This document shows positions 37,527 through 49,616 of a stretch of DNA of 64,000 nt, one piece after another. A model generated the notes under the pieces. The model had not been told where the DNA came from. It was given only the letters and a program-made list of their open reading frames with translations, and did not search any database. The translations under genes and the position numbers were made by a program. Where the stretch lies: assembly GCA_027625915.1 (NCBI GenBank), contig JANTQA010000012.1, positions 7,276,501-7,340,500 of the forward strand. Reading direction: 5' to 3'. Source of the DNA: Anaeramoeba flamelloides (Eukaryota > Metamonada > Anaeramoebidae). Position 1 is the first letter of the stretch; the number at the start of each line of letters is the position of its first letter.

Positions 37527-38480
37527 TAAAAGATAAGATATTTTAAGGCAAGTGTATAAATTTCAAGAAAATTTCAGAATAAATGGCCCAGGTTACATTT
37601 GAATTTTGAATTGTATTTATATTGTTTGGAAATTTTCCCCTCACAATGAAAAGTTTGCAAATAAATCATTTTTTCTCTTTTTTATTTTCCCAATAGTGTT
37701 TTGTTAAAAATGGAAAATGAAAATGAAAAATTGGAAAGAATTAACAGATAAATTAATGAAAAAATTGGTTTCAAATAGGAAAAAGAGATTAGATTTAGTT
37801 ATTCAAATGGAATGAGAATCGATAAATGTGCTTTACTAACTCTTTAAATTTTCTATTTTTTATGTAATGCTTCTTTCAAAATAAATGTCCCAAATTTTTT
37901 TTAACTGTTTTTTTTTTTACTTTTTATAAATTATTTTTAGACAAAAAATAAACATCTCCTGAGTATAGAAATGAATATTAAAATCGAAATTTTTATATTA
38001 TAATAGATAACTTCAATTATTAAAAATAATTTTTTTAAAAATCTGATTTTTAATGGACCAATGATTTTGAAATGGAGTTTACTTAAATCTTATTAGGAGC
38101 AAAATTTTGGAATATGTTGATCAAATCTGATTTTAAATATAAATTATTTTGCCAAGGTATTTTTGAAATTTTATTTAATAGATAATGCTTTATCACAATC
38201 CCTAGAAAAAAACAAAAAACAAAAAATAGAAATATTTTGCTGTTGCTTTAATGTATCATCGATCAATTATTTTTTTGACTTGGGGTTGTGTATTTCAACC
38301 CTCATTAGACATAAAATTCGGATATTTCTCAAGAATACCTTATTAAAAAAAATCTTTTTCGAAAACTAAAAATTAAAAAATTCCATAAATTGAGTTATTC
38401 CACTATCAAGAAAAAAACTTTTAACGAATTTATAGGCACAAAAAAAACCCCTCAAATTAATGCACACAATTCAAATTCTC
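37290..38480. repeat. composite with about 170-bp inverted arms around repeat F
   Basis: 37290-37462 and 38308-38480 are close reverse complements (shared: TTGAATTGTGTGCATTAATT, TCGAAAAAGATTTTTTTTAA, TATTCTTGAGAAATAT). They enclose about 845 bp including repeat F copy 2. Confidence 0.72.
37575..38070 (+). repeat. dispersed repeat F, copy 2
   Basis: Direct-orientation partner of 19240-19750, with most positions identical by eye. It sits between the inverted arms described for 37290-38480. Confidence 0.8.
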
Positions 38481-38884
38481 GTAAAATAATTTCTGTAAAA
38501 AAATTTCCAAAAATTTTCTTTAAATCCCGGTTGAAGTATAAAAACAAAAAATTTCTTTTTTTTTTGTCATTTTTTTTCAATCTCCTTTCTCAAAAATCCC
38601 TTGAAAAAAGGGTTGACCGAAATTAAAAATGATTGCTATTCAAACATAGTCAAATTTTTGGTTCAAAACTATAACTTTAAAATATTCCAAAAAAGTTAAT
38701 TAAGAAAATTGGCAAAAAAAAAAGAAATTTTTTGTTTTTATACTTCAACCGGGATTTAAAGAAAATTTTTGGAAATTTTTTTACAGAAATTATTTTACGA
38801 GAATTTGAATTGTGTGCATTAATTTGAGGGTTTTTTTTGTGCCTTTAATTTTGTTCAAAGTTTGTCTCTTAGAAGTGAAACTTA
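38393..38884. mobile_element. large near-perfect hairpin with family B-like ends
   Basis: Arms at about 38432-38572 and 38702-38846 are almost exact complements (CCCGGTTGAAGTATAAAAAC near the inner edge, AATTCAAATTCTCGTAAAAT further out). The outer ends, TTATTCCACTATCAAG and CTTAGAAGTGAAACTT, resemble worn family B termini. The loop of about 130 bp is not palindromic. Confidence 0.75.
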
Positions 38885-40988
38885 ATGCATTCTTTTTATT
38901 TAGTAGAAATTAAAATAAACTATTTAATTTTCTTACGCTCTAATGGTTTTTGTTCATAATTTGACTCAAAATTATTCAATAATTCTGATTTTCATTTGAA
39001 AAGGTCATGTATATGCCAGCACTCAAAGATATTTTTTATCTAGGTAACAATTTTTAAACAGAAAAAATTGCATTCTAATAACTAGTGAATCATTACACAA
39101 CCATTTTGAGATAAGACTAGGAGATCATGTAATTATTTTTTGAAAATAATTAATTTTTGAAAATGTATGAATTGGAATCAAAATCATCACACATAATCAG
39201 GCCTTTACTGGGGGGATTATATTTGGAAATAAAATTTAAAAATAATTGGGGTAATGTCACTGCAAAATTTGCACATTTAAAAATATTATATCATTTTGAG
39301 TTAAACAAACTAGAATAAAGTATGAATTGACTTTAAAATCTTTCTAAATTTTAAAAGACAAAGTTAGAGCTTTATTTGAATGGGTTTCAATTTATTTTTG
39401 TATTCTATGTACTTATTATTTGTTTGGTTTTGAAATCTATTTTGTTTTTATTTCTTTATTGAGAGAAAAGAGTAATCAAAGAAAATTTTCTAAATAAAAA
39501 AGAGAAGAAGAAAAATAATCAAAATATTCAAGTAACAAAAATAATATATCATTTACATGACCAAATTAAAAATTATCCACGTCCTGAAACAGGAGGAGTA
39601 AAAACCCGATAGAAAGATTATTAATAATAAAAATTCCAGAAAGTGTGATTAATAAATTGGCATTCGGCGACTCCAAAGATTGTGGCACTATAAATCTATT
39701 TTGTTTTCTATATACCCATTTTAAAAAACGAGGACTTGATAAACTTTGATGAAGTTTTCTATTTTTAAAAAAGTGAAAAATTTTTCAGAATTAAAACTTC
39801 AAAAAAGTTTTTTATTTTAATAAAGTGAAGACCCTACCATTAAATGTGAGGAAGAGGTTGGATTAAGAAGGGTGAAGAAAAGTACCTTTTCTAAAAAAAG
39901 TCCAAATTTTTAATAAAACATAAAACTTTAAATTAGTTTTAATTCTGAAAAGGTCACTTTTTTCAAATGTGTGTAATACTGGTATTTTCTAATTCATAAA
40001 TCAAAAATTTTGATTCCAAGTTCCCAAAATATTTTACACTTATTTATTGAAAAAACCCAAAGATCTACACAAACCCAGTTTTGAAATATTATTTTTAGCT
40101 CAATTACTGCTATTTTTCGCTCACCATTTGTTGAAAAAAACCAATGCACTTCACAAAATCAATTATAAATGATATTTTTCAAGGATTTAATTTAGTTGCC
40201 TTATTAAAATTTTTTCACAAAGTTTTATTAATACCGCTGAATTAAATCTCGAAAATTATCATTTATAATTAATTTCAACAATAGCTTTTTTTCAATAAAT
40301 TTAGTTCTCTGAAATATAAAATAAATACTAAAATATCATTTAAAGCCATATTGATGAAATATTTTGAAATAGTTGAAATGTAATCAAATAAATGTATGAT
40401 TTTTGCTCTGAAAGCGACCATTAAAAATTTTTTTTATTCTTCAGATTATTTATTGTTAATTTTTTCATTCTCGTTAGAATATTTTATTTAAAAGATTCAA
40501 AAAAATTAAGAATAAATTGGTTATTCACATTTCTGTTTGATAAAAACGGAAATCCTGGTTGCTAACCCTTTTTTTTTGTGGACAAGAGATAGTTAGGGTG
40601 TTAAAATATGCAGGGTATGAAATTTGGGTTAGTGAATAAAATAGCTTTTTGAATTGCTGAATTTTTAGAATCATTCAATTGATGTTGTTTTTATCGTATT
40701 CAGATTTACAAGTATCTGAATAATTACTCACGGGCTGGTTTAAATTTTTGGGTCAATCAAAATTTGTTCTTGGGATGTTGTTATTGGGTTAATGAATTGA
40801 AAAATTATAAAAAAAAAAAAGTAATAAGGGAAATTGAAAATCAAACTGACACATATTCTGTTTTACTTTTGTTGCTTTGAAATTGGTTTTATTTCTGGTT
40901 TGATAGTCTAGTTTTTTTTTTAAACAAAAAGCAAAAAAAAGGTAAAAAAATAAAAAAAGAGAATAAGAATTTGAAAAGAAAAGTTCTT

Positions 40989-41294
40989 TTAATCGTTTTC
41001 AACATTTTCGATCTTTTCTTGTACGTTCCTAAGTAATTCTTCAAGCTCGTTTTCCATTCTTTGAATTTCGTTTGTGACAGTTTCGATTTCATTTTTGAGT
41101 TCAATTTCTCTTTCTTCTGTTTGTTTTAATTCTAATTTCCTTTTTTCTTCTTTTTGTTTGTATTCATCAACTTTTTGTTTCCATTCGATTTCCCTTCTTT
41201 CAAGATCCTTGGTTTCTTCTTCAAGTCTTTTTTCCGTTTGTTTTATTTCTTTGTCAATGGAAAGTAGTTGTTCGTAAAGTTCGTCGCTATTCAT
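40989..41294 (-). CDS. small coiled-coil protein, 101 residues
   Basis: This is a single uninterrupted reading frame beginning MNSDELYEQLLSIDKEIK and ending EKIENVEND, with ATG at 41294 and a TAA stop. Almost the whole length is charged heptad sequence rich in Glu, Lys, Leu and Ile, predicting one long coiled coil and no globular domain, signal peptide or membrane helix. Third-codon choice and low repeat content separate it from the surrounding noncoding DNA, which supports a real gene. It sits alone, about 8 kb from the next gene on the right and 13 kb from the one on the left. Possible roles are a scaffold or cytoskeletal adaptor. I do not recognise a family and it could be one exon of a longer coiled-coil gene. 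Confidence 0.7.
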   Translation of the reverse strand: MNSDELYEQLLSIDKEIKQTEKRLEEETKDLERREIEWKQKVDEYKQKEEKRKLELKQTEEREIELKNEIETVTNEIQRMENELEELLRNVQEKIENVEND

Positions 41295-41680
41295 AAGTTT
41301 GCTTTTCTTTGAAATAAAAAAGGGGTTTAAAACTCTTTCTTGGGTAATTGATAAAAAAATGAAATGAGAGAATTGTTGTTAATTCTACACAATTTTTAAA
41401 TATACATCAGTTTGTGTTTGAAATAAATGTTATGTATTTGTGTTTGTAATTATTTTAAGCCTATAAGTACATTTTCCCTTTTTTGAAATTGTGAATACTG
41501 ATAAATTCAAATTAGTGTTTGATAATTTATGCTTCATTTTTCATTTTACAAATTTTTTTACCAAAGCTTTGAAGAAAGAATTTCATTTGTTTAAAATGTT
41601 TAGAAACTTTAATAAATTAGTTGTTCTTCAAAATATTCTTGATCAAGAACTGTTTTAAAAGAGGAGTTATAAGATTTATA

Positions 41681-41845
41681 ATTCTGGTATTTGAATTTTA
41701 ACTGGGAAAAATTTTCACTTAATTTTCAATTTCCTTTTTCAAATATAGCCACAAACTACGTCCTACTTCTTTGTAAACTCTATTTATAAAAAAATTCTGG
41801 AAAGGAAGTGAATATTCTATCACATTTATAATTCAAATACCAGTA
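41681..41845. repeat. palindromic repeat, relative at 55015-55175
   Basis: The ends are CTGGTATTTGAATTTTAA and TTATAATTCAAATACCAG; the interior has TTTTCACTTAATTTTCAATT and CAAATATAGCCACAAACTA. A related sequence with the same order lies at about 55015-55175. Probably a short inverted-repeat element. Confidence 0.65.
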
Positions 41846-42152
41846 ATTTAAATTAAACAAAAATTTTCTATCTATTTATTTGAATTTATCAGTCTGGAGG
41901 AAATTTACACTGGTATTTGAATAATAAATGGAAACTAATTCTCACTTCTAATTACTTTTTTTTCTTCTTTATAAACCAAGAAACTTTCAAAGAAATACTT
42001 TAATTTTAAGTTACCTTTTTTATGAAGGAAATTTATTGATATATTTTGGGAAAAATATTAAAAAAACTAAATAGTAACTAAATAGAAACAAATATTCTAA
42101 AATAGTAAAAAGATCATGAACTTAAATTATATCCTATTTATTTTCCAAATTA

Positions 42153-42630
42153 CTGTTGTCAAAATAAATCTTGCATAAATTTTAATCTGTGTTTCAAAAT
42201 TAAGAATCTTGTTTTTTTCTTAGTGAAGACCGATACATCAAATGATCAAAGAAACCAACAATAAACCCTAATTAAATATAGTAATGATTTCTTAAAGTTC
42301 TATTATTTGGAAAAAAATTCGAAAAATGAAGGATCAAATTTTAAAATTTAACTCAAAAAATAGATTAAATTTTTAAGAAAATTTTTTTTTTATCAAAAAA
42401 AAATTCAAAATAATTGAAGTAAATACAAAAAAATTTGAACAAATTACAATCTAAATTTAAATTTTACTGAAAATATCAAGGGGTTTACTTTCAAAATTGA
42501 TTTGAACTTAGGTATACTATTGGATAGTAAATTGGATGTTGTATTGGAGTAAAGAAAAAAAAAAAAAAATAAAACACATTCAATTTTGAAACACTGATTA
42601 ATCGTTATGAACGCATTATTTTGATCACTG
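42153..42630 (+). mobile_element. family A Tc1/mariner-like element, copy 4
   Basis: 478 bp with TA at both edges (42151-42152 and 42631-42632). Left end CTGTTGTCAAAATAA and right-end complement CAGTGATCAAAATAAT are recognisable inverted repeats, and similarity continues inward through CAGTGTTTCAAAATT. This is the best copy for defining the family. Confidence 0.87.
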
Positions 42631-45339
42631 TACAGTAAAAAAAAAAAAAGATTTTTTGAGTGCCAAGAGATCATGAAACTTAGAAATAAAAAGAACACTG
42701 ATTTTTCTATTTGTAAATAGAGTGTAGTCAACGTAAATCAGAGTTAAATCTTTAATTTTTCAATTTTTTAAACATTTTTTTATTCAATTTTTAGTTTTTT
42801 GAAACATTTTTTTTTATTGCTTGGGATTTGTTTAGATGCATTCTCTTTCTTTTTTTGAGTTTTAATTTTAAATTTACAATGAAAAATGAATAAAAAAGAA
42901 AGATCGAGTTTAAAATTTTATCTAATTTAATATAAAAAACTAGTTATGAAAAACGTGAGTTTTGTATATAAATTTTTGAGAATTACTGTCGTAGAAGTAA
43001 AAATGACTAAAATTTTTTAAAATTGTATATATTGCTGATAATTCAAAATAATTTGTGTTAAAACAAATAAAAAAAATTAACTCCAAACAATAATTCATTA
43101 TATAACTATTAATTAACACAACAAACACTTTTTAGATCACATTTTATTTTATATCTATTATATGTTGGAGGTGGGCTTGGGTGTCTCAAAAATAGTCATA
43201 TTTTTCGACAAATTTCTAATGATTGATCAATCAAAGAAAAACAATTAATCAAGAGATTTTTATAAAAATGCCATAATTCGGTTTATTCCTTATTTTGTCA
43301 TGTATCATTTATTATTGTATTTACTAATTAATCATATATACCCTTTTATGGGGTTTTTCAATAAAAATTCATTTAATAATTTTTTACCTGCGGTTGTACT
43401 AGTTGTTTTAGAACATAAAATTACTATTTTTTACAATTAAAAGATGGTTAAATATTAGGGAACGTTGTTTCTGAGTATTAGAAATTTCTTTTACTTAATT
43501 TATATTTTTTTGACAAACTTTAAATATTAAGAAATTGGTTTTACACACGTTTAGAGTCCCTAAAAAAATAAATAAATTAAATCAAGTTTGATATAAAAAT
43601 TCAAATAAATGAAAAAAGTTAAAAAAGTATTTTAAAAGGATTATATACAATTTTTCTATAGAATCGAGAATTTTCAAAAAATTCAAAAAGAATATTTAAA
43701 AAGAAATCATTTTTTATACCTTTCGTATATGAATCAATTATTTGGTATATTGTTCTAATATTTGAAATATGTTAAAAAATGAAAAAAGAGAATTTATTTT
43801 TAGAATAATTGGAAATAATGTATTTTTTATTTTTTTCTTCTAAATTTTCACTTTTATCTTAATTAATAATATTCTTATCTTTCTATTTCTCTTAAGTTAG
43901 CAATTTTTCAACCTTTTTTCATTATATTCTTCCTTTATCCACAAATATTAAATTGAAAATTTTTTTCTAGGGATTAAAGTTCTAATATTAATTTGTATTA
44001 TTGAAAACTAGGAAGATTATGTTAATAGAAATTTTACATTCAAATTTAAAATTTTATTTTTTTTTCGATTTTTTTCTGTCTTGATTTTGTCTTCATTATG
44101 CTAAAAGATTTAGGAAGGAAAAAGATCAAAATGTTACTTACTAATACTACGACACCGAAACACAAAAGTATGATTAACTTGAAAATAAAACCCAAAAAGT
44201 GTTGGTAAAAAATACAAAGGTAGAAAGTAATTCAGATCAAAAAGAAAGAAAGAAATTATAACAATTAAATAACGATCTTCAAGTGTACATTCAACAATCA
44301 ATTATCAAATTAAACTAAATTTTCCAAAACTTTCCTTACTTTGATTATCGTGTGTTCATAATTAATATAAGAATTGATTTGTTTTTTTTTAATTTTTTAC
44401 CAATTTCTTCATGGAAACCCATTTTAAAATTTTCTAATTTTTTTCTCTTTTTTTTTTTTTTTTTGTTTTTCTTTTCATTTTTTTGATTTTGATTTTTCAT
44501 TTACTTTTTAAACATAAAAAAAGAGTGTGTGTTAAGAATTAATCAACTTTTCTGGTTGACAAATATTACTTTCAGGACTTACAACACATTTCTTTACTTA
44601 AAAGAATGTTGAGTTTTTTACCTTGTTAAAATTTAGATTTTGTTTCAAAATTTTTCTGTTTTTGTAAAATCGGTTTCTTTACTCCAAAATTAGAAATTTA
44701 CCTTTAAAATGTTTGAAAATAGATAATCTCTTGTATCGGGTATTTGTTTTTATTTTAAAGTATTCGATAATATAGCATACGAATATAAATATATCTTAAA
44801 ATATGGGAGTGGTTAAGTGGACGAACACCAATATCAACTAAATCCTTTTATTTAAACATTTTTCTATTTTGTTTGAGAATATCGAAAAAAATTTGAAATC
44901 ATTTTTTTTTTAGTCATGATGAATATACCAAATAATCAATTCAACAATTATTCAAAAATATTGGATTAATTTTTAATGTGTTATTGTCAAAATAATTTAT
45001 CGATTTTTAGATCATAATTATTTTTTCTGGTTTTGTCAAATTTTTATTTTAATTTTTGAATTTGTTTTTGTTTTTCTTTTTCTTAATCATTTTTCTGATT
45101 TTGAATTTAATTTTTTGTTTTCATTTTTTTATTTTTCTTTTTTTATTTTTTACAAAAACCAGTTAAAAGGAAAATAAAGAAGATCGACCAAAATACCAGT
45201 AAACATTAAAAAAAATTGTTAAATGTTTTGTTTTATTTTTAATTTGAAGGGGAAATTAACTCTTCTTACCTAGTTCCGTTTTTTATTTTTTGTTTTGATT
45301 AGAAATTAATATATTTTCAAAGCAAAAACAAGAATCAAT

Positions 45340-45905
45340 AAAAAACTGCCATTAGGTTTTCTTGGGTTTTCAGTTTTATATGGAAAATCAAATGGCTTTC
45401 GTTAGGTTTTTTTGAGTTTTCTATTTATTTAGACAATCAATAGATTTTCTTTAGGTTTTTTTTTACTTTTCGAAATAAACCGAAATTTTATTAAAATTTT
45501 CTGTTTATTTTAAAAAGTAAAAAAAACCTAGAACACTTCAGAAATAAAATAGAAAACCTCAAAAAAACCTAAAACACTTCACAAATAAAATAAAAAAACC
45601 TCAAGAAACACACAGTTAGGTTTTCCAGAATTTAAAAGAATTATGGAAAAACTTGACACTCTGCTCGTTCTTTTGAAAAATAGAAAACATCATTTAGGTT
45701 TTTGTTAATTTGAGATATATAAAGAAAGTCACTGTTATTTTTTGAGGTTTTCTGTTTTATTTCTGAAGTGTTCTAGGTTTTTTTTACTTTTTAAAAAAAA
45801 ACAAGTAATTAATAGAAATTTAATAAATTTCCGGTTTATTTCTTAGATTAAAAAAAAACAAGGCACTCAATGGCACTTGATGGCATTTGACAGACACTTT
45901 TGTTA
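45340..45905. mobile_element. modular hairpin element HP, copy 4
   Basis: Palindromic modules with TTAGGTTTTCTTGGGTTTTC, AAATAAACCGAAATTTT, AAAACCTAGAACACTTCA and their complements, ending GGCACTTGATGGCATTTGAC. The 230-bp flank of copies 1 and 3 was not seen. Confidence 0.62.
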
Positions 45906-46662
45906 AGTGGTAACATTTTGCATATTTTTAATTTCTTTTTTATTTTTTAGAAAAGAATCATAACATTCTTTATCATTAACCAATGACAAGATAATGAATG
46001 AGTCTTTGTTTTGTTTAATATAAATATATTACTCTTTTTTTTGTTTTTAATTTGAGTTTGTAATTTAATCTGAATTTTTCTATTTTCTTTGTAAAATCGG
46101 CAGCCAGATAAGAAATGATAAAATTGAAACAATAGAATATTTTTTTAAAATGTATATATTTATTAGAAAAACAATTACTTTTTCACTTTTTTCATTGATA
46201 GTTTATTAACGATTCAAAACCAGTAATGATCATTCGAAAATTTGTGATTTACTTTTTTTGAAGTAATGTTTTTTTTTTTTTTATAATTTTTGAAATATCA
46301 TTCTGTTATACTTTTCATAATAATTAAAAGGTGAATTATTAATAAGATTTAATTCTTAGTTGTTCTTGAATAAAAATGAACTTATATATTTTTTTTCAAT
46401 TTATTATTTCAGATGAGTTATAATTTTTGAAACAAAATATATTTTTTTTTAGTTATCAAGAACTTATTTTTATAAAATTTTATTTAATTTTTTATCACAA
46501 AAATTGTTATAATTTGATAAAAAAATTGGTTGGGGTTCAGATTCCCTTTAAAAAAAAAAAAAAAATACAATACCCTATAAATAAAAAAACTAGAATTTTC
46601 TTGAATTATTTTAGTGTTCAGCAAAATAATTTTATAAAAATTTAAAATTACCACAAAGTATA

Positions 46663-46667
<5 letters not shown>

Positions 46668-46693
<26 letters not shown>
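46668..46693. repeat. long A homopolymer
   Basis: About 26 consecutive A, followed by GGCAGGC. Confidence 0.9.
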
Positions 46694-46697
<4 letters not shown>

Positions 46698-48272
46698 GGC
46701 TAGATGAAAAAAAAATGGTGTATTCCATTATAAATTTTTTACACAATTCTTACGTTGTAATATATTAGAGGATTTGATAATATAATATTCAATCCAAAAT
46801 AAAGCTTCAAATATGACTATTATCCCAATCAAATCGCGATATTGTAGAAAAATACTATATTCATTATTATTGTGATAATATTACAAATCACTATATTCAA
46901 TAAAAACGCGATAAATATCTAAAAATCATGAGAAAAGTTAAAATAAGGTGATTACAATTAAATCCCGATATAAAAGTTGATGACTTTTAAGACTGATTCA
47001 ACAATATTATTAAATAAAAAAAAAATTGTTTGAAAAAAAAAACGATCCTTGAAAAAAAGTTATTCAAATAAAAAAACAACAAAAAAATGGTTATATCAAT
47101 CAAGGATTGGATCGAGATTATGTAGTGGGTTTAATTTTGGTTTGGTTGATATATAATCGATTCTTTCTAACAAAAAAAAAAAAAAAAAATTACAACAAAA
47201 ATCAAATAAATAGTTTCTCATCCAATGGTGTTGTCATAAATTGTTGGATAAATAAGGTTTCTAAAACAACCAACCATTCACTCTTTCTTTAAAGAATGTG
47301 TTCTTGGGTTAAATCATTTTCAATATTCTATGAAAGCTGGAAGGGGTTGGATAACTATACACAAGCTTTCTTAACAACATAGTGACATTGTAACCAATTA
47401 TTAAGATTATTTTTCTTCTTCCCAATCTTGTTCAGTTCATATATTTGTTATTGGGAAGAAAAAACACAACTAGAGCTTAAAAGGTTTTTTTTGATCGATC
47501 ACCAATAAAAAGGAAAATTCTTCTTTCTTCTTTTTGAATATTTAACTTTGCGAAGGTAATAACCCCATTTTAAAAAAATATACAAATTTTGTATTCTAGA
47601 ACATTTCTGAAATGGACGATTATTTGTTTGATCATAAAATTCGTTTGAGATTTTATATTTTGTAAAAAAAAAAAAAAATGAAAAGAAAATATTTTTTTGA
47701 CACTCCTCACATTCTCATTCTGTTTTTAAAGCTTTATCTCTTTCAAACTTTTCAAACACCCGAAGACACTTTACATCACTTTCAAATACTTTCTAACATT
47801 TTTAAAGGGGGGGTATTTTAAGTGTCTTTATTTTGTAAAATTCAAGTTGTTTTTTATTTAGTTGATTTCCAAAAAAAATTTTCAATCTTGCAATTTTTAT
47901 TTTTCCATATTATTGCGATTTTATGATTTTTCGTGATAATGTAAGACTAATCACGATTTTTTTAGATTGTCGAGAATTAATTGTTAATATCATGGTAATA
48001 CAAGTTATCATCAAAACCTCTATTTTCTCTACTTTAAGTAAGTATTTTTCAATTCTCCTCTTTTTGACAAAGATTGATAATAAAATTAAAAATCATAATT
48101 AGAATGAAAAAAAAAACACAAAAAAATAAACATTATCAAAAAAACTTTATTTATTTCTAGTTACTTAATAAATAAATTTTTAAGAAATCCATAAAAAAAA
48201 AAATTATTTTAAATTTTAAAGAAATAATTTGAACAAACATTTGGATTTAGTTTAATTATGTATCTGTGTTTG

Positions 48273-48278
<6 letters not shown>

Positions 48279-48305
<27 letters not shown>
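48279..48305. repeat. TA dinucleotide microsatellite
   Basis: A pure TA tract of 13-14 units in intergenic DNA downstream of the PUF60-type gene. Confidence 0.95.
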
Positions 48306-48312
<7 letters not shown>

Positions 48313-49288
48313 CACATAAATGAATGTATGTGTTTTTGTATTGTAATATTTTTAATTTTGTTTTTAAATAACAACAAAAATTTACAAAAAAAAAATAATA
48401 CTATAAAAGAAAAATAAAAAAATTATTTTTAAAAACTTGTAAAAAAAGGAATAAATTTCTTGATAAATTTTAAAGGATCATTAAAATTAAATTAAATAAA
48501 AATTCGATCTGTTAAAAAAAAATGTATCAAAAAAAATGATTTAATTTGTAAGTAAATTTGAAAAAAATATTTAAAAATAATCATTGAAAATATTAGATAA
48601 AGTTCAAATAAAAATTTACAAAAAAAAAAAAAAAAATTAAGGATTTGATTTTAAATTATTCAAATTAATTCCAACAAATCATAAATTAAAAGAAAAATAA
48701 TTAAATTTCTTTTTACATTCAATAACAAATGTAATATATTTGATGAAAATTATTTAAATAATTTATAATACACACAAAATTAAAAGAATAAATAATTAAT
48801 TAATCTAAAATTATTTTGTTTTGTAGGTAACAAAACTGTTAATGGAATCAAAAAAGAATGGTAAAATTGGATAACAGATTTCGAAGTTAATATAGAAACA
48901 ATAAACAAGAAAACTAAATAAAAAAAAAAGATAAGAAAAAGAAAAAGAAAAAGGAAAAAGATATTTAAAAAATAATCTAATAAATGAAGTAGATAATAAA
49001 AAGATATGAGATATACCTTAATTAGAAATTGAAAATCCGAAAGATATTGATTAAAAAAATGTCACATTTTTTTTGCTACTAAACACCAATGCCTTAACTG
49101 TAAAAAAAAAAAATTTCAAAAAATAAACATAAAAATAATTAAAAAAAAAAAAGAAATATTATTAAAAAAAGAATCTAAAAAATAAAGTAATCTAAAAAAA
49201 AAAGAGAAGGAAAAAAAAGAAGTTAAAAAAAACAAAGTTAAAAAAAAAAAAAAAAGAAAAATGAAAATTAAGACTAAGGATACACAAA

Positions 49289-49585
49289 CTAGAATTTGTT
49301 ATTTTTAAAATCGTCCTCGCTATAATAATCGGCTTTCATTTTTCTTCCATTGAAAAGTCGATTACTCATTTGAAGCTTGGCAGTTTTGGATTCTTCAAAT
49401 GAGGCGTATTTAACGTACACCTTCACACCTTCATTTACTTCACCGATTTGTAAAAAGATTTGGATAACAGATCCATGTAACTCAAGCTCTTCTCCTACTT
49501 TTTTTTTCAAATCTTCGTCTATTTCTTGCTCTGATAAGATCATATTCATAACAACCAAGCATCGTGATCGGGTCTGTTGGCTTTG

Positions 49586-49616
<31 letters not shown>

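Larger units (their letters stand above)
27848..40988. other. 13-kb gene-free repeat accumulation
   Basis: Upstream of the receptor-like gene and downstream of the coiled-coil gene. It holds hairpin modules, three family A and three family B elements, the 422-bp long-TIR element, repeat F copy 2 and a large hairpin. The missing first exon of the receptor-like gene may lie here, but none could be identified. The part from 38890 to 40980 shows nothing recognisable. Confidence 0.75.
41295..49288. other. 8-kb intergenic region
   Basis: It contains a diverged palindrome (41681-41845), family A copy 4 and hairpin copy 4. From 46640 to 46693 there is a long A run, and near 48279 a TA tract. 42640-45330 and 46000-49280 are A+T-rich with no gene or element that I can support. 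Confidence 0.7.

Noticed and set aside
42444-42731. Minus-strand frame of 95 residues resembling frames at 33834 and 63316
   Set aside because: The resemblance comes from shared family A DNA; none is long or intact enough to be called a transposase.
47107-47292. Plus-strand frame of 61 residues
   Set aside because: Short, interrupted by an A run coding for Lys, with no homology sense or neighbouring exons.
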